Positions 17,360 through 25,759 of a DNA stretch of 64,000 nucleotides are shown one piece after another. Source of the DNA: Nakamurella endophytica. Lineage in GTDB: Bacteria; Actinomycetota; Actinomycetes; Mycobacteriales; Nakamurellaceae. Each line of letters opens with the position of its first letter. Positions within the stretch are counted from its first letter, which is position 1. The notes under the pieces were generated by a model, which had not been told where the DNA came from, did not search any database, and saw only the letters and a program-made list of their open reading frames with translations. The stretch is from assembly GCF_014646215.1 (NCBI RefSeq), contig NZ_BMNA01000003.1:558001-622000 (forward strand). The letters are read 5' to 3'. Position numbers and translations under genes: made by a program.

Positions 17360-17626
17360 ATGACCAGCGAACCTCTCCGCACGGTCCGGGACCATCTGTC
17401 CGAGGTGGTGGACCGCGTCGAGCGCTATCACGAGCGACTCACCATCACCCGTCACGGACACGACGCCGCCGTGCTGATCAGTCCTGACGACCTCGCGGGC
17501 CTCGAGGAGACGCTCACCGTCCTCGGGGATCCGGAGGCGCTGTCGGACATCCGCGAGGCGGACGCTGCGTACCTCCGCGATGACGTCGTGCGCGGCGTGG
17601 ATGCGGTGCGACGCCTGCGTCCATGA
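17360..17626 (+). CDS. Phd/YefM-family antitoxin
   Basis: 88-aa antitoxin. The N-terminal part (LRTVRDHLSEVVDRVERYHE) matches the Phd/YefM DNA-binding fold, followed by LTITRHGHDAAVLISPDDL, the family's second conserved block. The C-terminal ~35 residues are acidic and presumably wrap the toxin. The ATG at 17360 is preferred over an in-frame ATG at 17351 because CACAAT (17347-17352), a possible -10 element, overlaps the latter. The stop overlaps the toxin ATG by 4 bp. It lies on the plus strand inside a minus-strand BREX-2 locus. Confidence 0.88.
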   Translation: MTSEPLRTVRDHLSEVVDRVERYHERLTITRHGHDAAVLISPDDLAGLEETLTVLGDPEALSDIREADAAYLRDDVVRGVDAVRRLRP

Positions 17627-17904
17627 CTGACGGTGCGGACTACGAGTTGGTCGTCACTCCGCCGGCTCGCCGGGCACTGACGGATCGACTCCCGGAGGCG
17701 GTTGCCGGCGCGGTGATCGACTTCTTGACGACGGCCCTGGTGAAGGCGCCGTATCGGGTCGGCAAGCAGCTGCGCGAGCCCCTGGACGGAATCTGGTCCG
17801 CCCGAAGGGGCACGTACCGCATCCTGTACCGGATCGTCGAACCGCGGCGGGAAATCGTGGTCCTCCGGGTCGACCACCGACGCGATGTCTACCGGCCGCG
17901 CTGA
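17623..17904 (+). CDS. RelE/ParE-family toxin
   Basis: 93-aa toxin of the RelE/ParE superfamily. Conserved features are YELVVTPPARRAL at the start, the basic KQLREPLDGIWSARRGTYRILYRI core and the C-terminal DHRRDVYRPR. The closest pattern is the RelE subgroup that cleaves mRNA on the ribosome, but RelE and ParE cannot be told apart with certainty here. It is coupled to the antitoxin by an ATGA overlap and ends 41 bp before the converging pglX stop codon. Confidence 0.88.
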   Translation: MTDGADYELVVTPPARRALTDRLPEAVAGAVIDFLTTALVKAPYRVGKQLREPLDGIWSARRGTYRILYRIVEPRREIVVLRVDHRRDVYRPR

Positions 17905-17945
17905 CGCCGCCAGACCCGGGCGCACACAGGCCATGTGCTTCGGGG

Positions 17946-20900
17946 TCACGTCCGGGCCGTAACTCTGGGGCGTCTGCCCCGCGCAGCCGCCACAGGACGC
18001 CAGTTCGGCAGATCTGAGCGGGCGATACCGAGCTCGGCCGACCACGCATCGACCTGCCCGTCGAGGTAGCCGGCGAGGTCCACCCCGAGGTCCGGGTCGG
18101 GTCCCGAGTGCCACTGGCGCACCCAGGGCAGTTGCTCCTCGATACCGGCCAGCAACGGGGTCAGTACGGAGGGGTCGAAGCTCTCGGTCGATCGCTCGCT
18201 GTAGAGGACGCCCAGGGCGAGAGCCTGCTGCGCGTGGTTCCAGCCGGCCCAGCCGAGCAGCAGGGTTCCGTCGGTCGCCCGGTTGCCACCCGGGTAGGAG
18301 ATGAACCGCTCCTTGGGCACATCGAGCTTGCCGCGGTGAGACCAGTAGCTCGTCTTCAGGAAGTCGGCGCCGGTGTACTTGGGCGGCACGGGGATGGGAT
18401 CCGCCTTCGGGTCCCGAACGCCGGCGTCCTCCTCCCGCTGCGCCGCCCAGGTCCGCTCCCACTCGGCCCGCTTGCGCAGGCCATCGGCCTTGTACCGCAA
18501 CGCCGCGAGGTAGGGCACATGCTCCGTGTCCAGCAGCTTCTGCAGGGTCGCGACGACCGGCGCGCCGACCTGGCCCGCCCACTGATCGAGGGCGTCCCGG
18601 AGGCCGTCGAACTCCGGGTGCGTCTCGATGACGTCGGCGAGCTCGTTGACGGACCGTGGCCGCGGCCGCCCGCCCTCATCGAACCAGAGCGACCTGCTCT
18701 CCAGACGAATCAGCAGGTGATCCCGTAATGCGGCGGTGAGCCGCTTGGACCAAGGCTCACCCTGCCACCGCCGCTTGTACTCGGGCCGCTCCAGGAGGTT
18801 GACGAACCGGTCGGACTCGATGAGGTCGAGACGGCGCTGTACCAGAGCGCGGTAGTCGGCCGGCCAGTGCTTCGGGATCTCGGTGATCGGCGTGGAACCG
18901 TGCCGCGCGAACCACTCCGTGCTCTCGGTTCCCGCCGCGACCTTGCGCGCGAGCGCGATCTCGAATGCCCGCTCGCCGAGGGCCACCTGCGGGATGTCGT
19001 GCGGGTACGTCAAGTCCTCGTCGAGCAGGGCGTAGAGCTGGTACACCTCCCAGTCCAGCTCCTCCTGGTGGGCGATCATCTGTCGCCGAGTGCGATCCGC
19101 GTCTTCCTCCGCTTGCTTCAAAGCGACGCGGTCGGTTCCGCTGCGTTCGATGGTCGACGCAGGGGACAGAGCAGACCATTGCTGCGCGAGGGTGTCGAGG
19201 ATGTGCGCTTTCGTACAGGAGGCAAGTCTCGGCAACGGCAAATCGGAAACCTTGCTTGCGTCAAATTCGTGCCTACGCTCCCAGGGTTCGCCGGAACCAT
19301 CCTTCTGGAAGCACACTGCCCGAAGCCAGAAGCACGCCGTCGAGGAGTTGAGGACGCCGAGCAATCGTAGGTGGTCGTCCTCCGTCGCGCCCGCCGGCAG
19401 CTTGATGACCGGCGCGGTTCGGTTGAAGGCCTTGCCCCCCCGGTCGAGGACGAAGTGGTTGTGAGTGGCGACAAAAGGAAATGCTAACGAAAGGGGCGTG
19501 ATATACCGCTGGGCGAAGAACATCGAGTGGTCAAACCATCGCAGTCCGCGTTGCGCCAGAGTCTGGTCATAGTCGACGCGGCGCTCGAGCATCGCTCGAG
19601 TGCGCCAGAAGGATTGCATAGCTCGCAGGGAAGGCCGTGCAGGGGTGCCGTCGCTGCGATACGGGAAGAGGGTGACGAGTGCGGGACTGACAACGAAGTT
19701 CCGTACATTCTCACCTAGTACCACAGGGACGACGTCCTCCTCAAACCCGTACGTGAGAGGGACGGACAACGGGACGTAAAAGGCGTCATCCAAGCCTGTG
19801 TGTGTTGTGCGCCCGATCACTTCGATGAGCGAACTGAGATTACTTGTTGCCGACGAAAGGGCCCTAGCAAGGCGTGGTGAGGCACCGCCGGACAGGCTCC
19901 ACGGATGGTGCGCTAGAGATTGCCGTGCGACGTCTGTGACGCTCAGCCATTCATCTTCAAAGTCCTTCGCGCCGACGTGCTGAGCAATCGAGGACCAGAC
20001 CTTGCCCTCGGCGGCCACCGCCGGTCGCCCTAGCTCGCCTCGGATCCCGAGCACGGCACGCACCATGGTGGAGCGCTGTCTGTCATTGCGACCAATTAGG
20101 ATAACCGTCGGTGTGTTGTGACCCGGGATATGCGCGCCGCTGGTATCAACGATTAACCGGAGATCGCGATTTGCGAGGAACTTCTCAATCAGCGGCGCGC
20201 CAAACTCCCGCTTCATGAAAGAGTTCGACGTGATCTGACCAACCCAGCCCGCAGTGTCTCCTGGCTTGGCGAGCTGAAAGAAGCGCTCCATGAAGGGCAC
20301 GGTCAGGGCGTAGGTGCCCTTGCAGGTCTTGTAGAGCTCGCGGTATCGGGCGTTGAGTGCCTTGTCTCTGGCCACGATGTACGGTGGGTTGCCGACCACG
20401 GCGTCGTACCGCCCAGGCATCAGGATGCTGCGGAGCAGCGCCAAGTCCTCGGTGCGGTAGGCGAAGCCTGACGCTTCCACGTCGAGGTCCATGGATCGGT
20501 CGTCGTGGCTCAGCACGTATTGGCTCTCACCGTGCAGCAACGAGTCGCCGACCGCGACATGGATCTGGAACTCCGGCGCGTCGACGAGCGAGACCTCGCC
20601 GGCCGCCTTGAGGGCGGCCACCGTGAGCCGGAATCGAGCGATGGCCACCGCGAACGGGTTGAGGTCCACACCATGGACCCCGTCCAGCGCAAGCTGAACG
20701 TGCTGCCAGGAACTCAAGCCGGGAGCCGCTGCCTGCCAGCGCGCCAGCAGCCGTTGGAACGAACCTAAAAGGAAGTGGCCGGAGCCGCAGGTGGGGTCGA
20801 TCATCCGGAAGCCCTCGAGCGGGCGGTCGGCCAGCGCCGGCTCCAGCGTCTGGTCGAGGATGAACTCCTCGACGAAGTCCGGCGTTTGCAGGAGGGCGTA

Positions 20901-21521
20901 GCGCTCCTTCGCGTAGTCGGACAGGTCCTGGTAGACGTCGCCGAGGAAACGTGTCGACAGCTGCGGGTCCGCGAAGTCCCAGCGCAGGTTGCCGTCGTCG
21001 TCGGTCTGCCGCCAGAACTCCAGCAGTCGGCCGACCGCCTCGGAGCTCGGAGCCGCGATCCGGGAAGCGGAGTGCTCGCCGACCAGCGCCGCGGTGGCCG
21101 GGTTATCTGCCAAAGCTGCGAACGCGACCTCGAGCCATTCGCGGTAGGAGTAGTCCGAGTGAGCGAGGTAGAACGCCCGCTCGGCGTCCAGCGCGGCCTG
21201 TCGCCGCTCGCGGTCGTTGCTGGTGATCCAGACACCCGCGGTTCGGGACCGACCCTGACCGCCGAGGAGCAGGTTGTCCTCGCAGAACCGGACGAACACC
21301 GAACCGAGCAGCCAGCCGACCGCCGCCTGGGTGAGCTGGTCGGTGGACCAGTCCTCGAACGAGCCGGCCGTGCGCTGTGCGGCAACCGCAGCCTGGTGCC
21401 CCGTCCGCCAGGCCGCGTCGCCCTCCGGGTCTCCCAGCGTGCGATCCCGCAGGTCGGCGACCAACGTGGCCAGCTGAGGCTTCAGGGCGGCCGTCAGTGC
21501 CGGCCCGGTTGCTGTCGCCAT
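17946..21521 (-). CDS. pglX: PglX, BREX-2 adenine-specific DNA methyltransferase
   Basis: 1191-aa N6-adenine methyltransferase that provides the host mark (and in Pgl systems possibly the phage mark) of BREX-2. The SAM-binding motif DPTCGSGHF lies near residues 240-248 and the catalytic motif NPPYIV near 374-379. The segment after it (about 450-680, bases ~19480-20170) should hold the target-recognition domain. It is markedly AT-richer than the rest (52 and 57 % G+C in two 60-base lines counted, against 70 % in a line near the 5' end). Start: ATG with AGAGGG about ten bases upstream. The pglW stop is 59 bp upstream. Confidence 0.93.
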   Translation of the reverse strand: MATATGPALTAALKPQLATLVADLRDRTLGDPEGDAAWRTGHQAAVAAQRTAGSFEDWSTDQLTQAAVGWLLGSVFVRFCEDNLLLGGQGRSRTAGVWITSNDRERRQAALDAERAFYLAHSDYSYREWLEVAFAALADNPATAALVGEHSASRIAAPSSEAVGRLLEFWRQTDDDGNLRWDFADPQLSTRFLGDVYQDLSDYAKERYALLQTPDFVEEFILDQTLEPALADRPLEGFRMIDPTCGSGHFLLGSFQRLLARWQAAAPGLSSWQHVQLALDGVHGVDLNPFAVAIARFRLTVAALKAAGEVSLVDAPEFQIHVAVGDSLLHGESQYVLSHDDRSMDLDVEASGFAYRTEDLALLRSILMPGRYDAVVGNPPYIVARDKALNARYRELYKTCKGTYALTVPFMERFFQLAKPGDTAGWVGQITSNSFMKREFGAPLIEKFLANRDLRLIVDTSGAHIPGHNTPTVILIGRNDRQRSTMVRAVLGIRGELGRPAVAAEGKVWSSIAQHVGAKDFEDEWLSVTDVARQSLAHHPWSLSGGASPRLARALSSATSNLSSLIEVIGRTTHTGLDDAFYVPLSVPLTYGFEEDVVPVVLGENVRNFVVSPALVTLFPYRSDGTPARPSLRAMQSFWRTRAMLERRVDYDQTLAQRGLRWFDHSMFFAQRYITPLSLAFPFVATHNHFVLDRGGKAFNRTAPVIKLPAGATEDDHLRLLGVLNSSTACFWLRAVCFQKDGSGEPWERRHEFDASKVSDLPLPRLASCTKAHILDTLAQQWSALSPASTIERSGTDRVALKQAEEDADRTRRQMIAHQEELDWEVYQLYALLDEDLTYPHDIPQVALGERAFEIALARKVAAGTESTEWFARHGSTPITEIPKHWPADYRALVQRRLDLIESDRFVNLLERPEYKRRWQGEPWSKRLTAALRDHLLIRLESRSLWFDEGGRPRPRSVNELADVIETHPEFDGLRDALDQWAGQVGAPVVATLQKLLDTEHVPYLAALRYKADGLRKRAEWERTWAAQREEDAGVRDPKADPIPVPPKYTGADFLKTSYWSHRGKLDVPKERFISYPGGNRATDGTLLLGWAGWNHAQQALALGVLYSERSTESFDPSVLTPLLAGIEEQLPWVRQWHSGPDPDLGVDLAGYLDGQVDAWSAELGIARSDLPNWRPVAAARGRRPRVTART

Positions 21522-21580
21522 GGTCGGGAACCCTCTTTCCGCCGCCGGTACTGCGGCAGGCTTGCGTGCGATGGTGGGAG

Positions 21581-24500
21581 TCAGCGAGCGCCGTCGTCGA
21601 CCGGTGCGTGCGCGCGGTCGTCCGCCACGGCGAGCAGAGCCGCGGCTTCATCGGACGACAGGACGACCGACTGCTCCGGGCTGTTGAGGACCAGAGAAGC
21701 GCCGTCGACGGTCCCGGGTCGAGTCCCGGCGGGAACCAGCGCGAGGATCGTGCGGGGCGGCGGCCGCGTCACGTCGGCCCAGCGGCTGAGAGTGGGGAGC
21801 AGACCGTAGGAGGCCAGGACCGAGAGATCGGTGAGCACCACGGGGCGAGAGCCACGCTCGACCTGATCGAACAGGGCAGGGAGTTGTTGCTGCACGAACG
21901 CTGCGAGTCCCTGCCGGTCCTGCGCCGAGCCGGCGTCCGCCGCGACGATGTCCCACCACGGCACCCCGCCGGCCGCGGCCTGCCGCTCCATCGCGGACAG
22001 CAGGAACTCCGAGACGTCGACATGCTGCGCGTCGATCAGCGAGACCAGGGCGGCGGCCAGGTCGTCTCCGTATCCGGTGGGCACCTGAACGGCTCGGAAC
22101 ACCGGTCCGTCCCCCAGTCGTGCCCAGCTAAGACTAACCGTCCGGCCGGGAACAGGCGGTCGACCGTGGGTGGTCAGCCGGGTGGCGAGCGTCTCCGGGA
22201 CGGCGGCCGAGACGGGGCTGACGTACGCCCGTCGTTCCGGGGACCACCCCAGAGACGGCCGGACCGCTCGAACGACGTTGTCCAGACCGGGTCGTCGCGG
22301 AAGGGTGGCAGCCACGTGGGGGAAGCGTGCGGTCAGCCGCTGTTCCAGGTGGTCGGGCGCCACCTCGGCGGTGTCCGGCAAGCCCTGCAGCACAGCCTCC
22401 ACCGCAGCCTCGACGGGGGCATCGACCGAGTGCAGCTCGCCGGCGGCCGACAGTCCCACGGCGGACGCCGTCGCTGCCAGTTCGAGCAGGACCCGGTCCG
22501 GAACCGCCGAGCCCACTTCGTCGTTCGCCTGCCCGGACAGGGCCTCGAACGCCTCGCGGAGTGCCGGAACAGCAACCGCTGCCGGAACGAGCCACCGGCC
22601 GAGTTCCGTTCCTTCCCGGAGCAGCCGGCCGGCCCTGTTGGCGACGGCGTCTGCCTGGTCGAGGCGCAACGGATCTCGTGCCACCGTTGCGATGGTGCGG
22701 CCGTGCCGCCGGCGTTGCCACGCGGAGTCCGGCCGCCACCGGGTATCGAGTTCGAGCAGCAGCCGCAACAGTCCCGTGGCGGTGCGACGCGGTGCGGTGA
22801 GCTCGCCGGTCGGCAGGACATCGAGCAACCAGTTGACCGCAGTGCTCGCGGCAGCCACCCCGCCGTCGGCCGCCAGGTGGTTGTCCAGCTCGGCGCGGAG
22901 CCACTCCAGGGCCTGGCGCAGCTCAGCCTGATCACGCCACAGCTCCGCCAGCTTGCCGAACTGCTGTGACACCGACGCCGGGGTGATACCGAGCGCGGAG
23001 CCCAGTGCGGCCTGCGTGTCCAAGGGGTCGACAGGGTCGTCCACTGGCGACCGGGGCACCAAAAGATACACCAGCTTCCGAGTGTTGCTGTTGGAGGACC
23101 CGCTGCGTCGCCCCAGTTCCGTGACGAGCTGGTCCAGACCCGCAAGACCGGCTGGCATGTGGACGTCGTCCAGGGACACCGGTCGAAAAGGCGGCGCGGC
23201 GGCGCGGCGTGGTTGCCGCTTGGTCGACACGGCCGTGCCGGCTCCCGCCTCGGTCGCATCGAGAGCAGCCGTCCAGGCGGCGAGCATCTGCGCGGGCGTC
23301 CCGAAGCGTTGGCGGCTGTCCCGGGCGAGCGCCTGCTGGAAGAACGGGACCAGCCCGTCGATGACCGGCCGTGGCAGATCGGCGGGGAAGCCAGCAGCCT
23401 CGACGCTCACCTCGTCGGCGATGGTGGCCGGATCGCTCAGCCCGTCGCCGTAGCGGGGGGCCTCGCCGGTTGCCATTTCGAACAGCACCACGGCGGCTCC
23501 GTACCAGTCCGCCGCCGAATCGTAGACGCCGCGATGCGGATCGTTCAGGAACGGATCCAGGTACGGCGGGGTGCCTGCCTCCAGGGCGCCGATGCGCCCT
23601 CGCGACAGCGAGAAGTCGAACAACGTCAGGCGCGGAGGCTTGCCGCCGATCCGTCGCCGGAGACCGAGATTCGCCGGCTTGATGTCCCGGTGCAGCACCC
23701 CGATCCTGTCCAACTCGACCAGGGCCGTCAGCAGGTCGGTTCCCAGCGCCCTGAGGTTGGACAGCGGCTCCGGTCCGAACCGCAACCGTCGGGCTAGGTT
23801 GTCCTCGCCGCCGTCGGACAGCAGCAGGGCGGACCGTTCGGTGCCGACCGGCGGAGTGCCATCCAGCAGCCGGACCACCAGATCCCGAGTCGGGCCCGTC
23901 CATTGATCCAGCGAGCGCAACACCTCGGCCTCGTCCTCGAGCCGTTCGGCGGCGACGTCATCCAGAGCGATCTTCAGCACGCACTGCCGGTCGTGCGGGA
24001 GGTCCAGCACGCGGAGTCCTTTGGCCGTCGAACCGGATCCCAGGTCCTCGAGGACCTTGAATCGGTCGGCGATGACCACATCGACGGCTGCGAGCAAGGG
24101 ATCGACGTCCGCGGTCGCGGTCGACCGCAGGGCGGCCAGCTGTTCGGCGAACTTCTGTGCGGACGGCAGCCGTTCGCTGACCTTGGGCCTGGTTGCCGCC
24201 AGCACGAGGTCGCGCATTCGCTGGTCGGTGAACGGCGCTCCGGAGGCGAACAGGTCCAACCCGTTCTCCTCGCGCACTCGCAGGCGCAGGGTGGCTCGGT
24301 CCGCAGCCGGCGGACCGCCGGTGAGCATCTCGTAGGCGACCGCGCCGAGAGCGAAGATGTCCAACCCGGGTCGGTCGGCGGCCGAGGACCAGCGTCCCTC
24401 CGGCGCCTCGTAGACGCCGGAGCCGTCCGACTCCGAATAGTCCGAGGGCGCGCCGAGGCGGCTGGCGAGGCCGGTGTCGGGCTGATGCACTCGCCCCGCC

Positions 24501-25684
24501 CACGACCAGTCCGCCAGCTGCACGCGCGGCTCCTGATCGGCGGCCGCCGGAAGCTGCACCCGGATGGCGCGGGGGGTCAGGCCTCGGTGTGCGACGTTGT
24601 GACGGTGGGCGTATGCCAAGGCCTCGGCGGATCGTTCCAACACCGCCCGCTGCTCCGCGCCGGTCAGCGGCCGCTCCAGGAGGTCCAGCGGTCGGAAGTC
24701 GTCGTCGACCGGATACACCAACCCCGGTTCGCCACGGTCATCCTCGACCAGATCGATGGGAGCGACGATCGCGTCGTGCCGAAGGTCCCGGAGCAGCGCG
24801 AACTCGCGCTCGATGCGTCGGCGCAATGCGCTGCGGACGGTGTCCGGCGAGCCAGCCGGCGACGGGAAGATACGGATCCGGGCCTGCCGGTCCGGGTCCT
24901 GCTGGTGTGTGGCCGGCCAGTCCTGCCAGCCGTCGCCCTCCGCGATCGGGGCGCCCTCGATCTGCCACGACCCAGCCACCCGCGTCGGCCGACGGGCGAT
25001 GCCGAGCCGCCCGAGGACGACCGCGAGCTTGTCTCCGTCCAGGTCCCGGATCGGCTCACCCGACGGTGCTTCGGTGAGCCGGTCGATGATGTCCGGCAAC
25101 TGGCTCCGGTTGCCGCGCATACCGAAGAGGTTTGCGCGTTGTAGGCCGAGGAGTTCCAGCCTCAAGTCCTCGGCGTGGAGGAATACCGCCTCTTGGATGA
25201 ACGGCACGGACCTGGCGAGTTCCTCAGCGTTGTAACCCCTCTCCCGAGCCCACTTGCGCAGCTCGTCGGCCAGACGGCTGGCCAGCCGCTGGGCCTTGCG
25301 TCGCGCCAGCAGCAGGGGTGAGTTCTCGAGCCGGCCGTTGGCCCGCTCCCACGTCCGCTCGTTGCCGCCGATCCGACCGGTGTAGTGCTTGAGCTCCACC
25401 AGGTGCAGCCGCCCGCGACCCAGGACGAGGGCGTCGACCTCGTGCCACCGGCCGTTGCCGTCCATGAACTCGAAGTTCGTCCAGACCCGGTACGGCGCGG
25501 CGTTGGGCAGGTGGGTCTTCAGATAGGCGAGCCCGGCGCGCTCGTGCGCGTACTCGGACGGCGAGACCTCGATCCAGCGGGTCCGGGGTGCAACGGCGCG
25601 CGAAACGGTGAGCCCCTTCCCCCGGGACGCTGCCCCACAACGTCCGACCTTCGAGGGGTGATGGTAACCGGCCACACACGCCAC
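21581..25684 (-). CDS. pglW: PglW, BREX-2 serine/threonine kinase with NERD domain
   Basis: 1367 aa. Residues ~45-150 form a NERD (nuclease-related) domain (NFEFMDGNGRWHEVDALVLG...LVELKHYTG). A first kinase-like domain (~285-530) has HRGLTP where HRD is expected and ADWS for DFG, so it is probably a pseudokinase. A second (~545-800) has LGSGSTAKG, VLKIALD with the Lys, HRDIKPANL and DFS in place of DFG. The C-terminal ~500 residues are helical and of unknown role. The start is unsure: the frame is blocked upstream by a TGA at 25691-25693. In-frame GTGs at 25684 and 25675 lack an SD, whereas the good SD at 25712-25720 serves a GTG (25707) in another frame. Confidence 0.88.
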   Translation of the reverse strand: MACVAGYHHPSKVGRCGAASRGKGLTVSRAVAPRTRWIEVSPSEYAHERAGLAYLKTHLPNAAPYRVWTNFEFMDGNGRWHEVDALVLGRGRLHLVELKHYTGRIGGNERTWERANGRLENSPLLLARRKAQRLASRLADELRKWARERGYNAEELARSVPFIQEAVFLHAEDLRLELLGLQRANLFGMRGNRSQLPDIIDRLTEAPSGEPIRDLDGDKLAVVLGRLGIARRPTRVAGSWQIEGAPIAEGDGWQDWPATHQQDPDRQARIRIFPSPAGSPDTVRSALRRRIEREFALLRDLRHDAIVAPIDLVEDDRGEPGLVYPVDDDFRPLDLLERPLTGAEQRAVLERSAEALAYAHRHNVAHRGLTPRAIRVQLPAAADQEPRVQLADWSWAGRVHQPDTGLASRLGAPSDYSESDGSGVYEAPEGRWSSAADRPGLDIFALGAVAYEMLTGGPPAADRATLRLRVREENGLDLFASGAPFTDQRMRDLVLAATRPKVSERLPSAQKFAEQLAALRSTATADVDPLLAAVDVVIADRFKVLEDLGSGSTAKGLRVLDLPHDRQCVLKIALDDVAAERLEDEAEVLRSLDQWTGPTRDLVVRLLDGTPPVGTERSALLLSDGGEDNLARRLRFGPEPLSNLRALGTDLLTALVELDRIGVLHRDIKPANLGLRRRIGGKPPRLTLFDFSLSRGRIGALEAGTPPYLDPFLNDPHRGVYDSAADWYGAAVVLFEMATGEAPRYGDGLSDPATIADEVSVEAAGFPADLPRPVIDGLVPFFQQALARDSRQRFGTPAQMLAAWTAALDATEAGAGTAVSTKRQPRRAAAPPFRPVSLDDVHMPAGLAGLDQLVTELGRRSGSSNSNTRKLVYLLVPRSPVDDPVDPLDTQAALGSALGITPASVSQQFGKLAELWRDQAELRQALEWLRAELDNHLAADGGVAAASTAVNWLLDVLPTGELTAPRRTATGLLRLLLELDTRWRPDSAWQRRRHGRTIATVARDPLRLDQADAVANRAGRLLREGTELGRWLVPAAVAVPALREAFEALSGQANDEVGSAVPDRVLLELAATASAVGLSAAGELHSVDAPVEAAVEAVLQGLPDTAEVAPDHLEQRLTARFPHVAATLPRRPGLDNVVRAVRPSLGWSPERRAYVSPVSAAVPETLATRLTTHGRPPVPGRTVSLSWARLGDGPVFRAVQVPTGYGDDLAAALVSLIDAQHVDVSEFLLSAMERQAAAGGVPWWDIVAADAGSAQDRQGLAAFVQQQLPALFDQVERGSRPVVLTDLSVLASYGLLPTLSRWADVTRPPPRTILALVPAGTRPGTVDGASLVLNSPEQSVVLSSDEAAALLAVADDRAHAPVDDGAR

Positions 25685-25718
25685 ACGGGCTCAATCGGGA
25701 CCGTCACGGGCGGTCCTC

Positions 25719-25759
25719 CCGCCTCAGGTCCGACGCAGCACGCCCTCCCCGTCCTGCTC
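25719..25759. repeat. Right 41-bp flanking repeat of the BREX-2 island (att-like)
   Basis: Direct repeat of 7172-7212 (39/41). Here it forms the intact 3' end of the beta-lactamase-family gene (last 11 codons and stop) plus 5 bp. The pglW start lies 35 bp further into the island. This arrangement, with an intact gene end on one side and a displaced copy on the other, is what site-specific integration at a gene's 3' end leaves behind. Confidence 0.85.

Noticed and set aside
25519-25707. A 62-codon frame starting at GTG 25707 with a good SD, ahead of pglW
   Set aside because: Its product is Arg/Pro-rich, has no family pattern and overlaps the pglW NERD domain in another frame. Kept only as a possible leader in the pglW finding.
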